Positions 32,218 through 41,172 of a stretch of DNA of 64,000 nucleotides are shown here, one piece after another. The notes beneath the pieces were generated by a model. The model made no database searches. It was not told where the DNA came from and saw nothing but the letters and a program-made list of their open reading frames with translations. How positions within the stretch are numbered: the stretch's first letter is position 1; every line of letters begins with the position of its first letter. The stretch is taken from contig NZ_JPMX01000058.1 in NCBI RefSeq assembly GCF_000761485.1, forward strand, positions 17,064 through 81,063, written 5' to 3'. Position numbers and translations under genes: made by a program. The DNA is from Modestobacter caceresii (GTDB lineage: Bacteria > Actinomycetota > Actinomycetes > Mycobacteriales > Geodermatophilaceae).

Positions 32218-34509
32218 TCAGCTGTGCTGGGTGGCGGCGGAGCCGGTGCCGGCCGGGTCGTCGGGCTCGGTGCCCACGCCGGGGCCGGACTCCGTGCCCG
32301 GCGCACCTGCGGGGGCCATCGAGCGGAGCAGGATCTGGCTGACGTCCAGCACCTCGACGTGCGACTTCGCCTCGCCGGCCTGCTGCTTGCTGGTCACCGC
32401 GTCCGACAGCATGGTGATGCAGAACGGGCAGGCGGTGGAGATGACGTCCGGGTCCAGCTCGAGCGCCTCCTCGGTGCGCTCGACGTTGATCCGCTTGCCG
32501 ATCTTCTCCTCCATCCACATCCGCGCGCCGCCGGCGCCGCAGCAGAAGCCGCGGTCCTTGCAGCGGTGCATCTCCTGGGTGGACAGGCCCTTCACGGAGT
32601 CGAGGATCTCCCGCGGGGGTGTGTAGACCTTGTTGTGCCGGCCCAGGAAGCACGGGTCGTGGTAGGTGACCTTGCGGTCGATCGGGGTGACCGGGGTCAG
32701 CCGCCCCTCCTCGACCAGCTGGCCGAGCAGCTGGGTGTGGTGGACGACGTCGTAGTCGCCGCCCAGCTGCGGGTACTCGCGGTTGATCGAGTTGAAGCAG
32801 TGCGGGCAGGTGGCGACGATCTTCCGCCGTCCGGCCGGGCGCTCCTCGAAGACGGCGTTGAGCGTCTCCACGTTCTCCTGCGCCAGCTGCTGGAAGAGGA
32901 ACTCGTTGCCCATCCGGCGGGCCGGGTCACCCGAGCAGGTCTCCCCGTTGCCCAGGACGGCGAACTCCACGCCGGCGATGTGCAGCAGCTCGGCGACGGC
33001 CTTGGTGACCTTCTTGGCGCGGTCGTCGATGGCGCCGGCGCAGCCGACCCAGAACAGGTACTCGACGTCGTCGTCGATCGCGCCCTCGACCTGCCGGACC
33101 TCGAAGTCCAGCTCCTTCATCCACTCCTCGCGGACGTTGCCGCCCACGCCCCACGGGTTCCCGCGGTTCTCCAGGTTGCGCATCATCACGCCGGCCTCGG
33201 AGGGGAAGGAGGACTCGATCAGCACCTGGTAGCGGCGCATGTCCATGATGTGGTCGACGTGCTCGATGTCGACCGGGCACTGCTCGACGCAGGCGCCGCA
33301 GTTGGTGCAGCTCCACAGCACGTCGGGGTCGATGACCCCGCCCTCCTCGAGGGTGCCGACCAGCGGGCGGTGCGCCTGCGCGTCGTTGGTGCCCTCGATC
33401 CGGGCGTAGCCGGACGCCCAGACCTGCTCGTCGCTGGGCTTGAGGGTGGAGTAGTCGGCGAAGTCGGGGGCGTTGTCCGACGCCTTCGTCGCGCCGGTCA
33501 GGTACGGGGCCTTGGCGTACAGGTGGTCCCGCAGGTCCATGATCACCATCTTCGGCGACAGGGGCTTGCCGGTGTTCCAGGCCGGGCACTGGCTCTGGCA
33601 CCGCCCGCACTCGGTGCAGGTGGTGAAGTCCAGCATCCCCTTCCAGGTGAAGTCCTCGATCTTGCCGCGACCGAAGACGTCGTCCTCGCCGGGGTCCTCG
33701 AAGTCGATCGGCTTGCCGCCCGAGGTCATCGCCGGCAGCGGGCCCAGGGCCTGGCTGCCGTCGTCCTCACGCTTGAAGTAGATGTTGAAGAAGGCGCTGA
33801 ACCGGTGCCACGCGACGCCCATGTTGAGCACCCGGGAGATGGTGATCAGCCAGCCCAGGCTCACCACGATCTTCACGAACGCGACGACCGACAGCAGGTC
33901 GGGGCTGGCCGGGACGACGTTCGCCAGCAGGCCGGAGACCGGGTGCGACCAGGCCGGCGCGTCGGTGAGGTCGGCGGCGACCTTGATCGCGCGGATCAGC
34001 AGGATGCAGATGCCGATGGTCAGGACGACGGCCTCGACGAAGTAGCCGCGCCCCTCGTTCGACCCGGCGAACCGGCTGGCCCGGCCCTGCCGGCGCGGGT
34101 GGTCGAGCTGGCGCCGGACGATCAGGTACAGGATGCCGAGCACCGTGGCCGCGCCGATCAGGTCGACGAAGAGGTTCCACAGCGCCCACTCGCCGATCAG
34201 CGGGAGGTGCCACTCCGGGTTGAAGACCTCCCCGAACGCCTCGACGAGGGTGAGGAAGAGGCCGTAGAACCCGATGAAGACGAACCAGTGGGCGGCGCCG
34301 ATGGCCGACCACTTGAGCATCCGGGTGTGCCCCAGCGACTCGACCGCCAACGTCTTCAGCCGCGGGCCGACCGGGCCGGAGCGGGTCGGGTCGGGCTGTC
34401 CGGTGCGGAAGATCCGCAGCATCGCGCGGACGGCCTTGGTGGCGTAGACCACCGAGACGACCAGCAGGATCACGGCCAGCGTGCCGAGGACGATCTGCAA
34501 CGGGCCCAT
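32218..34509 (-). CDS. etfD: Membrane ETF oxidoreductase with Fe-S and CCG domains (EtfD type)
   Basis: This 763-residue protein starts with about five to six membrane segments (to about 235). Two [4Fe-4S] ferredoxin motifs follow: CTECGRCQSQCP (C298, C301, C304, C308) and CTNCGACVEQCP (C401, C404, C407, C411). Two CCG (cysteine-rich) domains end in CCGAGGARMW. The architecture matches mycobacterial EtfD (Rv0338c), which takes electrons from ETF during acyl-CoA dehydrogenation and feeds the quinone pool. ATG 34509 begins at the first membrane helix. An operator-like palindrome lies about 70 bp upstream. The Pro/Gly-rich tail is not conserved. Confidence 0.87.
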   Translation of the reverse strand: MGPLQIVLGTLAVILLVVSVVYATKAVRAMLRIFRTGQPDPTRSGPVGPRLKTLAVESLGHTRMLKWSAIGAAHWFVFIGFYGLFLTLVEAFGEVFNPEWHLPLIGEWALWNLFVDLIGAATVLGILYLIVRRQLDHPRRQGRASRFAGSNEGRGYFVEAVVLTIGICILLIRAIKVAADLTDAPAWSHPVSGLLANVVPASPDLLSVVAFVKIVVSLGWLITISRVLNMGVAWHRFSAFFNIYFKREDDGSQALGPLPAMTSGGKPIDFEDPGEDDVFGRGKIEDFTWKGMLDFTTCTECGRCQSQCPAWNTGKPLSPKMVIMDLRDHLYAKAPYLTGATKASDNAPDFADYSTLKPSDEQVWASGYARIEGTNDAQAHRPLVGTLEEGGVIDPDVLWSCTNCGACVEQCPVDIEHVDHIMDMRRYQVLIESSFPSEAGVMMRNLENRGNPWGVGGNVREEWMKELDFEVRQVEGAIDDDVEYLFWVGCAGAIDDRAKKVTKAVAELLHIAGVEFAVLGNGETCSGDPARRMGNEFLFQQLAQENVETLNAVFEERPAGRRKIVATCPHCFNSINREYPQLGGDYDVVHHTQLLGQLVEEGRLTPVTPIDRKVTYHDPCFLGRHNKVYTPPREILDSVKGLSTQEMHRCKDRGFCCGAGGARMWMEEKIGKRINVERTEEALELDPDVISTACPFCITMLSDAVTSKQQAGEAKSHVEVLDVSQILLRSMAPAGAPGTESGPGVGTEPDDPAGTGSAATQHS

Positions 34510-34579
34510 GAGCTCCCTCTCGTGCGTGCGCGGGCGTCGTCGCCCACCCGGCACGGACACTAACCGGGCGCCCACAGGC

Positions 34580-34591
34580 TACCCGCGGGTA
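34580..34591 (-). promoter_or_regulatory. Palindromic site before etfD
   Basis: TACCCGCGGGTA is a perfect 12-bp palindrome 71-82 bp upstream of etfD. Its half-site CGCGGGTA also forms one arm of the operator upstream of the acyl-CoA dehydrogenase (10270-10300), suggesting a common regulator. Confidence 0.5.
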
Positions 34592-34653
34592 ACCCCCAGC
34601 CCCGCCCACGACGGCGTCGCCGCGGCGCCCCGCCGGCCGAGCCCACCAGCTCT

Positions 34654-34735
34654 GGGATCAGGTCACCTGGTCACGTGGGCACCTACCGGGTGGCCGGCCG
34701 CGCGGTAGGTGCCCACCACGCGAGGTAGGACGTCG
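34654..34735 (+). repeat. Left 82-bp inverted repeat
   Basis: Modules in order: GATCAGGTCACCTGGTC (34656-34672), GTGGGCACCTACCG (34675-34688), its partner CGGTAGGTGCCCAC (34703-34716), then AGGTAGGACGTCG (34723-34735). The middle two form a hairpin with a 14-base loop. Confidence 0.85.
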
Positions 34736-34813
34736 CCGTCCACATCTCGTCCTGCCGTCCACAGCTGGACCGCGAGGCCGCCTCGGGCTCGGTCGCGGGG
34801 TGACCCTCGACGA

Positions 34814-35803
34814 GTGCTCCCGGTCCTCGACGAGATCGCCGCGCGCCAGTTCGGCGTCTTCACCTCCGCCCAGGCGCTCGCTGCCGGCCACTCCCGCGAC
34901 GAGGTGCGCACGCTGTTGCGCACGGGTGCGTGGAGCCGGCGACGTCGCGGGGTCTACTGCGCCGGCGACGTGGCGGCCCGCGCCGCAGGCGACCCACGGC
35001 TCGCCCACCTGCTCGACGTCGCCGCCGTCCTGGTCGCCCTACCGCGGCGCCCGGCGGTCAGCCACGCATCGGCGGCGGCCGTGCACGGGTTGCTCGTCCC
35101 GCGCCGGGGGCTGACCGAGGTGCGGCTCACGGACCCGTACAACTGGCGCGTGGGCCGCGGCTACCGGGTCTCCCAGGGTGGCCTGCCCGCCCGTGCGGTG
35201 GCCGACTGGGGACCCTTCTCGGTCACCGCCGTCGCCCGGACGTTGGTCGACTGTGCGCGGGAGTGGGAGCTCGTCGACGCGGTCGTCGCCCTGGACGACG
35301 CGCTCCACCGGGGTCTCACCGATCCCCTGCTCCTCCGCGAGGCGGTGGCCGGTGCGCGCCACTGGGAGGGTTCGGCCCGCGCTGCCCGGGCGGTGCGGTT
35401 GGCCGACGGTCGCGCGGAGTCGCCGCTGGAGAGCGCTGGTCGGGTCCAGATCGTCACCAGCGGGCTCCCGGTGCCCGAGCTGCAGGTCGAGCTGTGGGAC
35501 GACGAGGGCTTCATCGGCCGCGTCGACGGGTGGTACGACGACGCGGCGGTCGCTCTCGAGTTCGACGGTGCGGTCAAGTACCTGGACCCGCGCGGCGGGC
35601 GCTCGCCCGGTGAGGTGCTCTGGCAGGAGAAGCGACGAGAGGACCGGATGCGGGCCGCCGGCGCACGCCCGGTGCGGATCGCGAAGGCGGACCTCGGGGC
35701 CCCGTGGTCTGGCGTCCGCGGCCGGCTGCGGACCCTGCTGCTCACTCCGTACGTGGGACCGCGCGGGTTCCGGGTGGTGCGCCGTCCCGGCCTGACCGGC
35801 TGA
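34814..35803 (+). CDS. AbiEi-like winged-helix / DUF559-type nuclease-fold protein
   Basis: The product is 329 residues from GTG 34814, chosen because the conserved N-terminal helix (LPVLDEIAARQFGVFTSAQAL) begins here. Residues about 1-45 look like the winged helix of type IV antitoxin (AbiEi-like) proteins (AAGHSRDEVRTLLRTGAWSRRRRGVY). The middle is a YP_-type helical core. The C-terminal ~100 residues resemble DUF559/Vsr-like PD-(D/E)XK folds: ESPLESAGRV, RVDGWYDDAAVALEFDGAVKY and LWQEKRREDRMRAAG, with candidate metal ligands in RVDGWY and EFDG. No cognate toxin gene is next to it. The gene fills the space between two long inverted repeats. Function unproven. Confidence 0.68.
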   Translation: MLPVLDEIAARQFGVFTSAQALAAGHSRDEVRTLLRTGAWSRRRRGVYCAGDVAARAAGDPRLAHLLDVAAVLVALPRRPAVSHASAAAVHGLLVPRRGLTEVRLTDPYNWRVGRGYRVSQGGLPARAVADWGPFSVTAVARTLVDCAREWELVDAVVALDDALHRGLTDPLLLREAVAGARHWEGSARAARAVRLADGRAESPLESAGRVQIVTSGLPVPELQVELWDDEGFIGRVDGWYDDAAVALEFDGAVKYLDPRGGRSPGEVLWQEKRREDRMRAAGARPVRIAKADLGAPWSGVRGRLRTLLLTPYVGPRGFRVVRRPGLTG

Positions 35804-35806
35804 GGT

Positions 35807-35888
35807 CGACGTCCTACCTGACCGTGTGGGCACCTACCGAACGGTCGGCCGCGGGGTAGGTGCCCACATGACCAGGTGACCTGATCCC
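35807..35888 (-). repeat. Right 82-bp inverted repeat
   Basis: The reverse complement of this segment matches 34654-34735 in about 70 of 82 positions. All four modules are conserved; the differences fall in the hairpin loop and one six-base linker. It begins four bases after the stop of the nuclease-like gene. Confidence 0.85.
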
Positions 35889-36103
35889 GGTGCAACGGGG
35901 GCGCGACGGTGACGGCGCGGCGACGGCGCCCGGTCGATGAGGGGCGTGTCACGAGGTCGGCCCCTGGGAACACAGCCGCCACCCCTGCCGTTAGGCTGGC
36001 CAGGAAAGTTGAGCGGACCAGGCGCAAGGCCCATCGATGGACGGTGCCGGCCCTCGACTCCAGACCAGCACCATCCCGTCAGCAACGCTAGGAGAGGCCT
36101 TCC
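35889..36103 (+). promoter_or_regulatory. dnaK upstream region
   Basis: The 215 bp before dnaK hold no gene. A TTAGGCT box at 35992-35998 could be the -10 element. The HAIR-like operator lies just after it, and AGGAGAGG at 36090-36097 is the ribosome binding site. Confidence 0.45.
36008..36028 (+). promoter_or_regulatory. HAIR-like HspR operator upstream of dnaK
   Basis: Arms GTTGAGC and GCGCAAG separated by seven bases match the HAIR consensus CTTGAGT-N7-ACTCAAG at 10 of 14 positions. Position about 75-95 bp before dnaK fits HspR repression. It is more degenerate than the clpB site at 59323-59343. Confidence 0.6.
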
Positions 36104-37990
36104 ATGGCACGAGCAGTCGGAATCGACCTCGGCACCACGAACTCCGTCGTCGCGGTCCTCGAGGGCGGCGAGCCCACCGTCATCGCCAACTCCGAGGGTG
36201 CGCGCACCACTCCCTCGGTCGTCGCGTTCGCCAAGAACGGCGAGGTCCTGGTCGGCCAGTCGGCCAAGAACCAGGCGGTCACCAACGTCGACCGCACGAT
36301 CCGCAGCGTCAAGCGCGAGATCGGCACCACCTGGAAGACCGGCGACATCGACGGCAAGCAGTACACCCCGCAGGAGATCAGCGCGCGGGTGCTGCAGAAG
36401 CTCAAGCGCGACGCCGAGACCTACCTGGGCGAGCCGGTCACCGAGGCCGTCATCACCGTCCCCGCCTACTTCGAGGACGCCCAGCGCCAGGCCACCAAGG
36501 AGGCCGGTGAGATCGCCGGCCTCAACGTGCTGCGCATCGTCAACGAGCCCACCGCCGCGGCCCTGGCCTACGGCCTGGACAAGGGCGAGACCGAGCAGAC
36601 CATCCTGGTCTTCGACCTCGGCGGCGGCACCTTCGACGTCAGCCTGCTGGAGATCGGCGACGGCGTCATCGAGGTCAAGTCCACCGCCGGTGACAACAAG
36701 CTCGGTGGCGACGACTGGGACGAGCGGGTCGTCAAGCACCTCGTGCAGACCTTCAACGCCCAGTCCGGCATCGACCTGGCCAAGGACAAGCTGGCCATGC
36801 AGCGTCTGCGTGAGGCCGCTGAGAAGGCCAAGATCGAGCTGTCCGGCGCGCAGTCGACGAACGTGAACCTGCCCTACATCACGGCCGGCGCCGACGGCCC
36901 GATGCACCTGGACGTCACGATCACCCGCGCCGAGTTCCAGCGGCTGACCCAGGACCTGCTGGACCGCACCAAGGCCCCGTTCAACCAGGCGATCCGCGAC
37001 GCCGGCGTCAAGGTCGGCGACATCGACCACGTCGTCCTGGTGGGTGGCTCGACCCGGATGCCGGCCGTCACCGAGCTCGTCCGTGAGCTGACCGGCGGCA
37101 AGGAGCCCAACAAGGGCGTCAACCCCGACGAGGTCGTCGCCGTGGGTGCCGCGCTGCAGGCCGGCGTGCTCCGCGGTGAGGTCAAGGACGTCCTGCTGCT
37201 CGACGTCACCCCGCTCTCCCTGGGCATCGAGACCAAGGGCGGGATCATGACCAAGCTCATCGAGCGCAACACCACGATCCCGACGAAGCGCTCGGAGATC
37301 TTCACGACGGCCGACGACAACCAGCCGAGCGTGCAGATCCAGGTCTTCCAGGGCGAGCGCGAGATGGCGTCCTACAACAAGAAGCTCGGCATGTTCGAGC
37401 TGACCGGTCTGCCGCCGGCGCCCCGCGGCGTCCCGCAGATCGAGGTCGCCTTCGACATCGACGCCAACGGCATCGTGCACGTCCACGCGAAGGACCTCGG
37501 CACGGGCAAGGAGCAGTCGATGACCATCACCGGCGGCTCGGCCCTGCCCAAGGACGACATCGCCCGGATGATGGCCGACGCCGAGGCGCACGCCGAGGAG
37601 GACAAGAAGCGCCGCGACGAGGCCGAGACCCGCAACCTCGCCGAGTCGCTGCAGTACCAGACCGAGAAGTTCCTGGCCGAGAACGGCGACAAGATCCCGG
37701 CCGAGAAGAAGGAAGAGCTCGGCGAGGCGCTGACCGAGCTCCGGTCGTCCCTCGGTGGGTCGGACATCGCCGCGATCAAGACCGCGCAGGAGAAGGTCGC
37801 CCGCATCTCCCAGGAGGTCGGTGGGGCCCTCTACGCCCAGGCGCAGGCCGACGGGGCCACCGACGGTGCGGCAGGTGGCGCCGGCTTCGACGGCGGCACC
37901 GATGCCACCGGTGCGACCTCGACCGGGGCCACTGGGGACGACGACGTCGTCGACGCCGAGATCGTGGACGACGAGTCCGACAAGCGCTGA
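36104..37990 (+). CDS. dnaK: Chaperone DnaK (Hsp70)
   Basis: This 628-residue Hsp70 has all ATPase landmarks: [57 protein letters not shown] and [11 protein letters not shown]. The substrate-binding domain begins near [14 protein letters not shown] and is followed by a helical lid and an acidic tail ([15 protein letters not shown]). First gene of dnaK-grpE-dnaJ-hspR. A 13-bp hairpin follows its stop. Confidence 0.98.
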   Translation: MARAVGIDLGTTNSVVAVLEGGEPTVIANSEGARTTPSVVAFAKNGEVLVGQSAKNQAVTNVDRTIRSVKREIGTTWKTGDIDGKQYTPQEISARVLQKLKRDAETYLGEPVTEAVITVPAYFEDAQRQATKEAGEIAGLNVLRIVNEPTAAALAYGLDKGETEQTILVFDLGGGTFDVSLLEIGDGVIEVKSTAGDNKLGGDDWDERVVKHLVQTFNAQSGIDLAKDKLAMQRLREAAEKAKIELSGAQSTNVNLPYITAGADGPMHLDVTITRAEFQRLTQDLLDRTKAPFNQAIRDAGVKVGDIDHVVLVGGSTRMPAVTELVRELTGGKEPNKGVNPDEVVAVGAALQAGVLRGEVKDVLLLDVTPLSLGIETKGGIMTKLIERNTTIPTKRSEIFTTADDNQPSVQIQVFQGEREMASYNKKLGMFELTGLPPAPRGVPQIEVAFDIDANGIVHVHAKDLGTGKEQSMTITGGSALPKDDIARMMADAEAHAEEDKKRRDEAETRNLAESLQYQTEKFLAENGDKIPAEKKEELGEALTELRSSLGGSDIAAIKTAQEKVARISQEVGGALYAQAQADGATDGAAGGAGFDGGTDATGATSTGATGDDDVVDAEIVDDESDKR

Positions 37991-38010
37991 CCTCACCGTC
38001 GACGCGCAGC

Positions 38011-38040
38011 TGCACCGGCCCGGGTGACCGGGCCGGTGCA
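38011..38040 (+). terminator. Intra-operon hairpin between dnaK and grpE
   Basis: TGCACCGGCCCGG pairs perfectly with 38028-38040 around a GTGA loop, 20 bp after dnaK and just before the grpE ribosome binding site. It could be a partial terminator or an RNA-stabilising stem that keeps DnaK above GrpE. Confidence 0.55.
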
Positions 38041-38054
38041 CCGAGCGGGAGACG

Positions 38055-38807
38055 ATGAGCCAGCAGGACGAGCAGGCGCCGCGGGTCGTCATCCGTGACG
38101 AGCGGCGCATCGACCCGACCAGCGGCACGGTCCGTGTGCCGGCCGGTGACGAGCCGGCCGGTGCCACGCCGGAGCAGGGAGAACACATGAGCGAGCACGA
38201 GAACGACACGAGTGGCTCCGGGAACGGAGCGGGCCCGGTCGTCGAACCGCCGGTGACCGGCGGGATCGAGAGCGGGGCCGACGACACCGCGCGGCAGCTG
38301 GCCGAGCGGACCGAGGACCTGCAGCGGGTCACCGCCGAGTACGCCAACTACCGGCGCCGGGTTGAGCGTGACCGGGTGCTCGTCGTCGACCAGGCGGCCG
38401 AGCGCTTCGCCGGCCAGCTGTTCCCGATCGTCGACGACATCGAGCGCGCCCGGGACCACGGCGACCTCACCGGCGCCTTCAAGGTCGTCGCCGACCGGGT
38501 GCTGGGGCTGCTCGACGGCCTCGGGGTCACCTCGTTCGGCAAGCCGGGCGACCCGTTCGACCCGGCCCTCCACGAGGCGGTCCTGCACGACACCTCCCCG
38601 GAGGTGAGCGAGCCGACCGCCACCACGGTGCTGCGGCCGGGCTTCCAGCGCGGTGACCGGGTGCTGCGCACCGCGATGGTCGGCGTGAGCGAGCCGGAGG
38701 CCCCGGCCGCACCTGCTGCGGCTGCGGGACCGGAGGTCGTGGACGCCGAGGTGGTCGACACCGCCGCGGACGCCGATCAGTCGGGCTCCGGCCCGGCCGC
38801 CGGCTGA
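38055..38807 (+). CDS. grpE: Nucleotide exchange factor GrpE
   Basis: The 250-residue protein has a long disordered acidic N-terminus (1-70), the GrpE coiled coil ([20 protein letters not shown]) and the beta-wing region ([38 protein letters not shown]). It releases ADP from DnaK. The tail is Ala-rich. ATG 38055 follows GGGA; an internal ATG at 38187 would remove 44 residues and is less likely. Confidence 0.95.
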   Translation: MSQQDEQAPRVVIRDERRIDPTSGTVRVPAGDEPAGATPEQGEHMSEHENDTSGSGNGAGPVVEPPVTGGIESGADDTARQLAERTEDLQRVTAEYANYRRRVERDRVLVVDQAAERFAGQLFPIVDDIERARDHGDLTGAFKVVADRVLGLLDGLGVTSFGKPGDPFDPALHEAVLHDTSPEVSEPTATTVLRPGFQRGDRVLRTAMVGVSEPEAPAAPAAAAGPEVVDAEVVDTAADADQSGSGPAAG

Positions 38808-38826
38808 GCCCGACCCCCCGGCCGGT

Positions 38827-38851
38827 CCGGCCTCCGTCTCCCGGAGGCCGG
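38827..38851 (+). terminator. Intra-operon hairpin between grpE and dnaJ
   Basis: CCGGCCTCCG pairs with CGGAGGCCGG around a five-base loop, 20 bp after grpE. Probably a weak attenuator or processing stem, as dnaJ follows in the same operon. Confidence 0.45.
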
Positions 38852-38889
38852 CCCGGCCCGTCCCCCGCCCAGCAGAGAGGAGGCGCCCG

Positions 38890-40134
38890 ATGAGCAGCAC
38901 CCGGGACTTCATCGAGAAGGACTACTACGCGGCCCTGGGCGTCGCCAAGGACGCCGACGCCGCCGCCATCAAGAAGGCCTACCGACAGCTGGCCCGTGAG
39001 CTGCACCCGGACAAGAACCCGGGCAACTCGCAGGCCGAGACCCGCTTCAAGGAGGTCTCGGAGGCCTACGACGTCCTGTCGGACCCGAAGCGGCGGGCGG
39101 AGTACGACGACGCGCGCCGGCTCTTCGGTGCTGGTGGCTTCCGGCCCGGCGCCGGTGCGCCCGGCGGGTTCCCCGGTGGCTTCCCCGGCGGGGGCGGTGC
39201 CGGCGCGGGCCAGCCGTTCGACCTCGGCGACCTCTTCGGCGGCGCGTCCGGCGCCCCCGGCGCCGGCGGGCGGGCCGGTGGCCTGGGCGACATCTTCGGC
39301 GGCCTGTTCACCGGCGGCGCCACGAGCCCGGGTGGCTCCGCGCGCGGCCGCAGCCAGGCCGCATCCGGTCCGGCCCGAGGTCAGGACGTAGAGACGGAGG
39401 CCACCCTCGCCTTCGACGAGGCCGTGCTCGGCGTGACCGTGCCGCTGCGGATGCAGAGCCCGGGCACCTGCCCGACCTGCGCCGGCAGCGGTGCCCGCCC
39501 GGGCACCAGCCCGCACACCTGCCCGGTCTGCAACGGCGCGGGCGTCACCAGCCGCAGCCAGGGCGCGTTCGCCTTCTCCGAGCCGTGCAAGGAGTGCCGC
39601 GGCACCGGCTCGGTGGTCGACGACCCCTGCCCGGAGTGCAAGGGCGGCGGGGTCACCACCCAGACCCGCACCATCACCGTGCGCATCCCGGCCGGGGTCA
39701 AGGACGGGCAGCGCATCCGGTTGCCCGGCAAGGGCGCCCCCGGGCGACGCGGTGGCCCGGCGGGCGACCTGTTCGTCGTCGTCCACGTCAGCGGCTCGGA
39801 GCTCTTCGGGCGCAGCGGCAACGACCTCACCCTCACCGTGCCGGTCTCCTTCGCCGAGGCGGCGCTGGGCACCACGCTCACCGTGCCCACCCTGGACGGG
39901 TCGGTGTCGCTGAAGGTCCCGGCCGGCACCTCCAGCGGCCGCACCTTCCGGGTCCGCGGGCGCGGCGTGCCGGCCAAGGGCACGACCGGCGACCTGCTGG
40001 TCACCGTGGAGGTCGCCGTCCCCAGTCGGTTGACCCCGGGTGCCCGGGAGGCGATCGAGAAGCTCGCCGCCGAGCTGCCCGACGACCCGCGACCGGAGGT
40101 CACGGCCGCGCTGCGGAACGGAGCGGCGCGATGA
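38890..40134 (+). CDS. dnaJ: Co-chaperone DnaJ
   Basis: The 414-residue type I J-protein has the J domain with HPD ([17 protein letters not shown]), a Gly/Phe-rich linker (about 80-155), the four zinc-finger repeats [24 protein letters not shown] and CPECKGGG, and the C-terminal substrate domain. It stimulates DnaK ATPase. GAGGAG lies upstream of ATG 38890. Its stop overlaps hspR in ATGA. Confidence 0.96.
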   Translation: MSSTRDFIEKDYYAALGVAKDADAAAIKKAYRQLARELHPDKNPGNSQAETRFKEVSEAYDVLSDPKRRAEYDDARRLFGAGGFRPGAGAPGGFPGGFPGGGGAGAGQPFDLGDLFGGASGAPGAGGRAGGLGDIFGGLFTGGATSPGGSARGRSQAASGPARGQDVETEATLAFDEAVLGVTVPLRMQSPGTCPTCAGSGARPGTSPHTCPVCNGAGVTSRSQGAFAFSEPCKECRGTGSVVDDPCPECKGGGVTTQTRTITVRIPAGVKDGQRIRLPGKGAPGRRGGPAGDLFVVVHVSGSELFGRSGNDLTLTVPVSFAEAALGTTLTVPTLDGSVSLKVPAGTSSGRTFRVRGRGVPAKGTTGDLLVTVEVAVPSRLTPGAREAIEKLAAELPDDPRPEVTAALRNGAAR

Positions 40135-40562
40135 CGCTCCCCGACCCCGGCCGCTCCTTCGCCGAGGACGCCCCGGTCTTCGTCATCTCCGTCGCCGCCG
40201 AGCTGGCCGGCATGCACGCCCAGACGCTGCGGCAGTACGACCGGCTCGGCCTCGTGAGCCCCGGTCGCACGGCCGGCGGGGGCCGCCGGTACAGCCCGCG
40301 GGACGTCGCGCTGCTGCGCGAGGTGCAGCGGCTGAGTCAGGAGGACGGCGTCAACCTGGCCGGGATCAAGCGGATCATCGAGCTGGAGTCCCGGGTCGAG
40401 GCGCTGCAGGCACGGGTGGCCGAGTTGCTCGACGAGCTGGAGCTCTCCGAGGCCCACCGGATCGCGGCCGAGTCCGCGGTGGCGGCGGCCTACCGCCGGG
40501 ACCTGGTGCCCCGCACGTCCAGTTCTGCCCTGGTGGTGTGGCGGCCGACAGGCCGGCAGTGA
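40131..40562 (+). CDS. hspR: Heat-shock repressor HspR (MerR family)
   Basis: This 143-residue regulator starts at ATG 40131, overlapping dnaJ by four bases. The MerR winged helix is clear: [32 protein letters not shown] and [33 protein letters not shown], followed by a coiled coil. HspR binds HAIR sites and represses dnaK and clpB operons, using DnaK as co-repressor in Streptomyces. Both kinds of target are in this window. Confidence 0.95.
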   Translation: MTLPDPGRSFAEDAPVFVISVAAELAGMHAQTLRQYDRLGLVSPGRTAGGGRRYSPRDVALLREVQRLSQEDGVNLAGIKRIIELESRVEALQARVAELLDELELSEAHRIAAESAVAAAYRRDLVPRTSSSALVVWRPTGRQ

Positions 40563-40606
40563 CGCGTTTCGGGAACGCCGAGTCCGCCTCGGACGTGGAG
40601 AACGGT

Positions 40607-41134
40607 GTGACCGTCGACAGCGCAGCTCGCGCCACCCCGGACGGAGCCGACGTGGACAGCGCCGCGCAGGACCCGCATGCCGCCTACGTCGCGCTCGAAC
40701 GCGAGGTGGCCCTGCTGCTCCGCCGAGCTCGGGCCATCTCCGGCCGGTTGGGTGGCCAGCTGCACCAGGACCTCGACGGCGCGGCGTACGGCCTGCTGGT
40801 GCTGCTGGACGACGCCGGCCCGCTGCGGGCCAGTGACGTGGTCGCGCGGCTCGGGCTGGACAAGAGCACGGTCAGCCGTCAGGTGTCCTCGCTCGTCGAC
40901 CTCGGCCTGGTCGACCGGGTCGCCGACCCCGACGACGGCCGAGCCCAGGTGCTGTCGACGTCCGAGGAGGGGCACCGGCGGCTCAGCCGGCTGCGCGATG
41001 CACGTCGGGCGCGCTGGGAGGCCGACCTCGCCGACTGGGAGACCTCCGACGTCGCGACCCTCGCCCTGCTGCTGGGCCGGCTGAACCGGCTCGGCGAGGC
41101 GCACGAGGCCGAGGTCACCGGCCAGACCGACTGA
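40607..41134 (+). CDS. MarR family transcriptional regulator
   Basis: The 175-residue protein has a MarR winged helix: AAYGLLVLLDDAGPLRASDVVARLGLDKSTVSRQVSSLVDLGLVDRVADPDDGRAQVLS. GTG 40607 is preferred since GGAG lies six bases upstream; GTG 40559, overlapping the hspR stop in GTGA, would add 16 residues and make it part of the dnaK operon. Its ligand and targets are unknown. Convergent with glcF across a bidirectional terminator. Confidence 0.82.
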   Translation: MTVDSAARATPDGADVDSAAQDPHAAYVALEREVALLLRRARAISGRLGGQLHQDLDGAAYGLLVLLDDAGPLRASDVVARLGLDKSTVSRQVSSLVDLGLVDRVADPDDGRAQVLSTSEEGHRRLSRLRDARRARWEADLADWETSDVATLALLLGRLNRLGEAHEAEVTGQTD

Positions 41135-41138
41135 ACGC

Positions 41139-41172
41139 CGAACGGCCCGCCCCAACCGGGGCGGGCCGTTCG
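41139..41172. terminator. Bidirectional terminator between marR-type gene and glcF
   Basis: A perfect 15-bp stem CGAACGGCCCGCCCC with an AACC loop fills the gap between the two convergent stops, ending at the base next to the glcF stop. Confidence 0.85.

Larger units (their letters stand above)
34654..35888 (+). mobile_element. Putative single-gene element bounded by 82-bp inverted repeats
   Basis: The 1235-bp segment starts and ends with inverted repeats that match at about 70 of 82 positions. It encloses one gene encoding a nuclease-like protein. Each end contains a GATCAGG-type palindrome and an internal hairpin (GTGGGCACCTACC with its complement). I find no convincing target-site duplication, and no DDE or tyrosine/serine recombinase. 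Mobility is therefore an inference from structure only. Confidence 0.5.

Noticed and set aside
32218-34509. Reading the 763-aa Fe-S protein as a GlcF or heterodisulfide reductase subunit
   Set aside because: Its N-terminal membrane domain, two ferredoxin motifs and length match EtfD-type ETF oxidoreductases better, and it is not linked to glcDE or hdr genes.
34814-35803. Antitoxin half of a type IV toxin-antitoxin pair
   Set aside because: There is no adjacent toxin gene (nucleotidyltransferase AbiEii type); the neighbours are etfD and dnaK, and the C-terminal half looks nuclease-like.
34654-35888. Classical insertion sequence
   Set aside because: No DDE, HUH, serine or tyrosine recombinase motif is present, and no flanking direct duplication was found, so it is reported only as a putative element of unknown mechanism.
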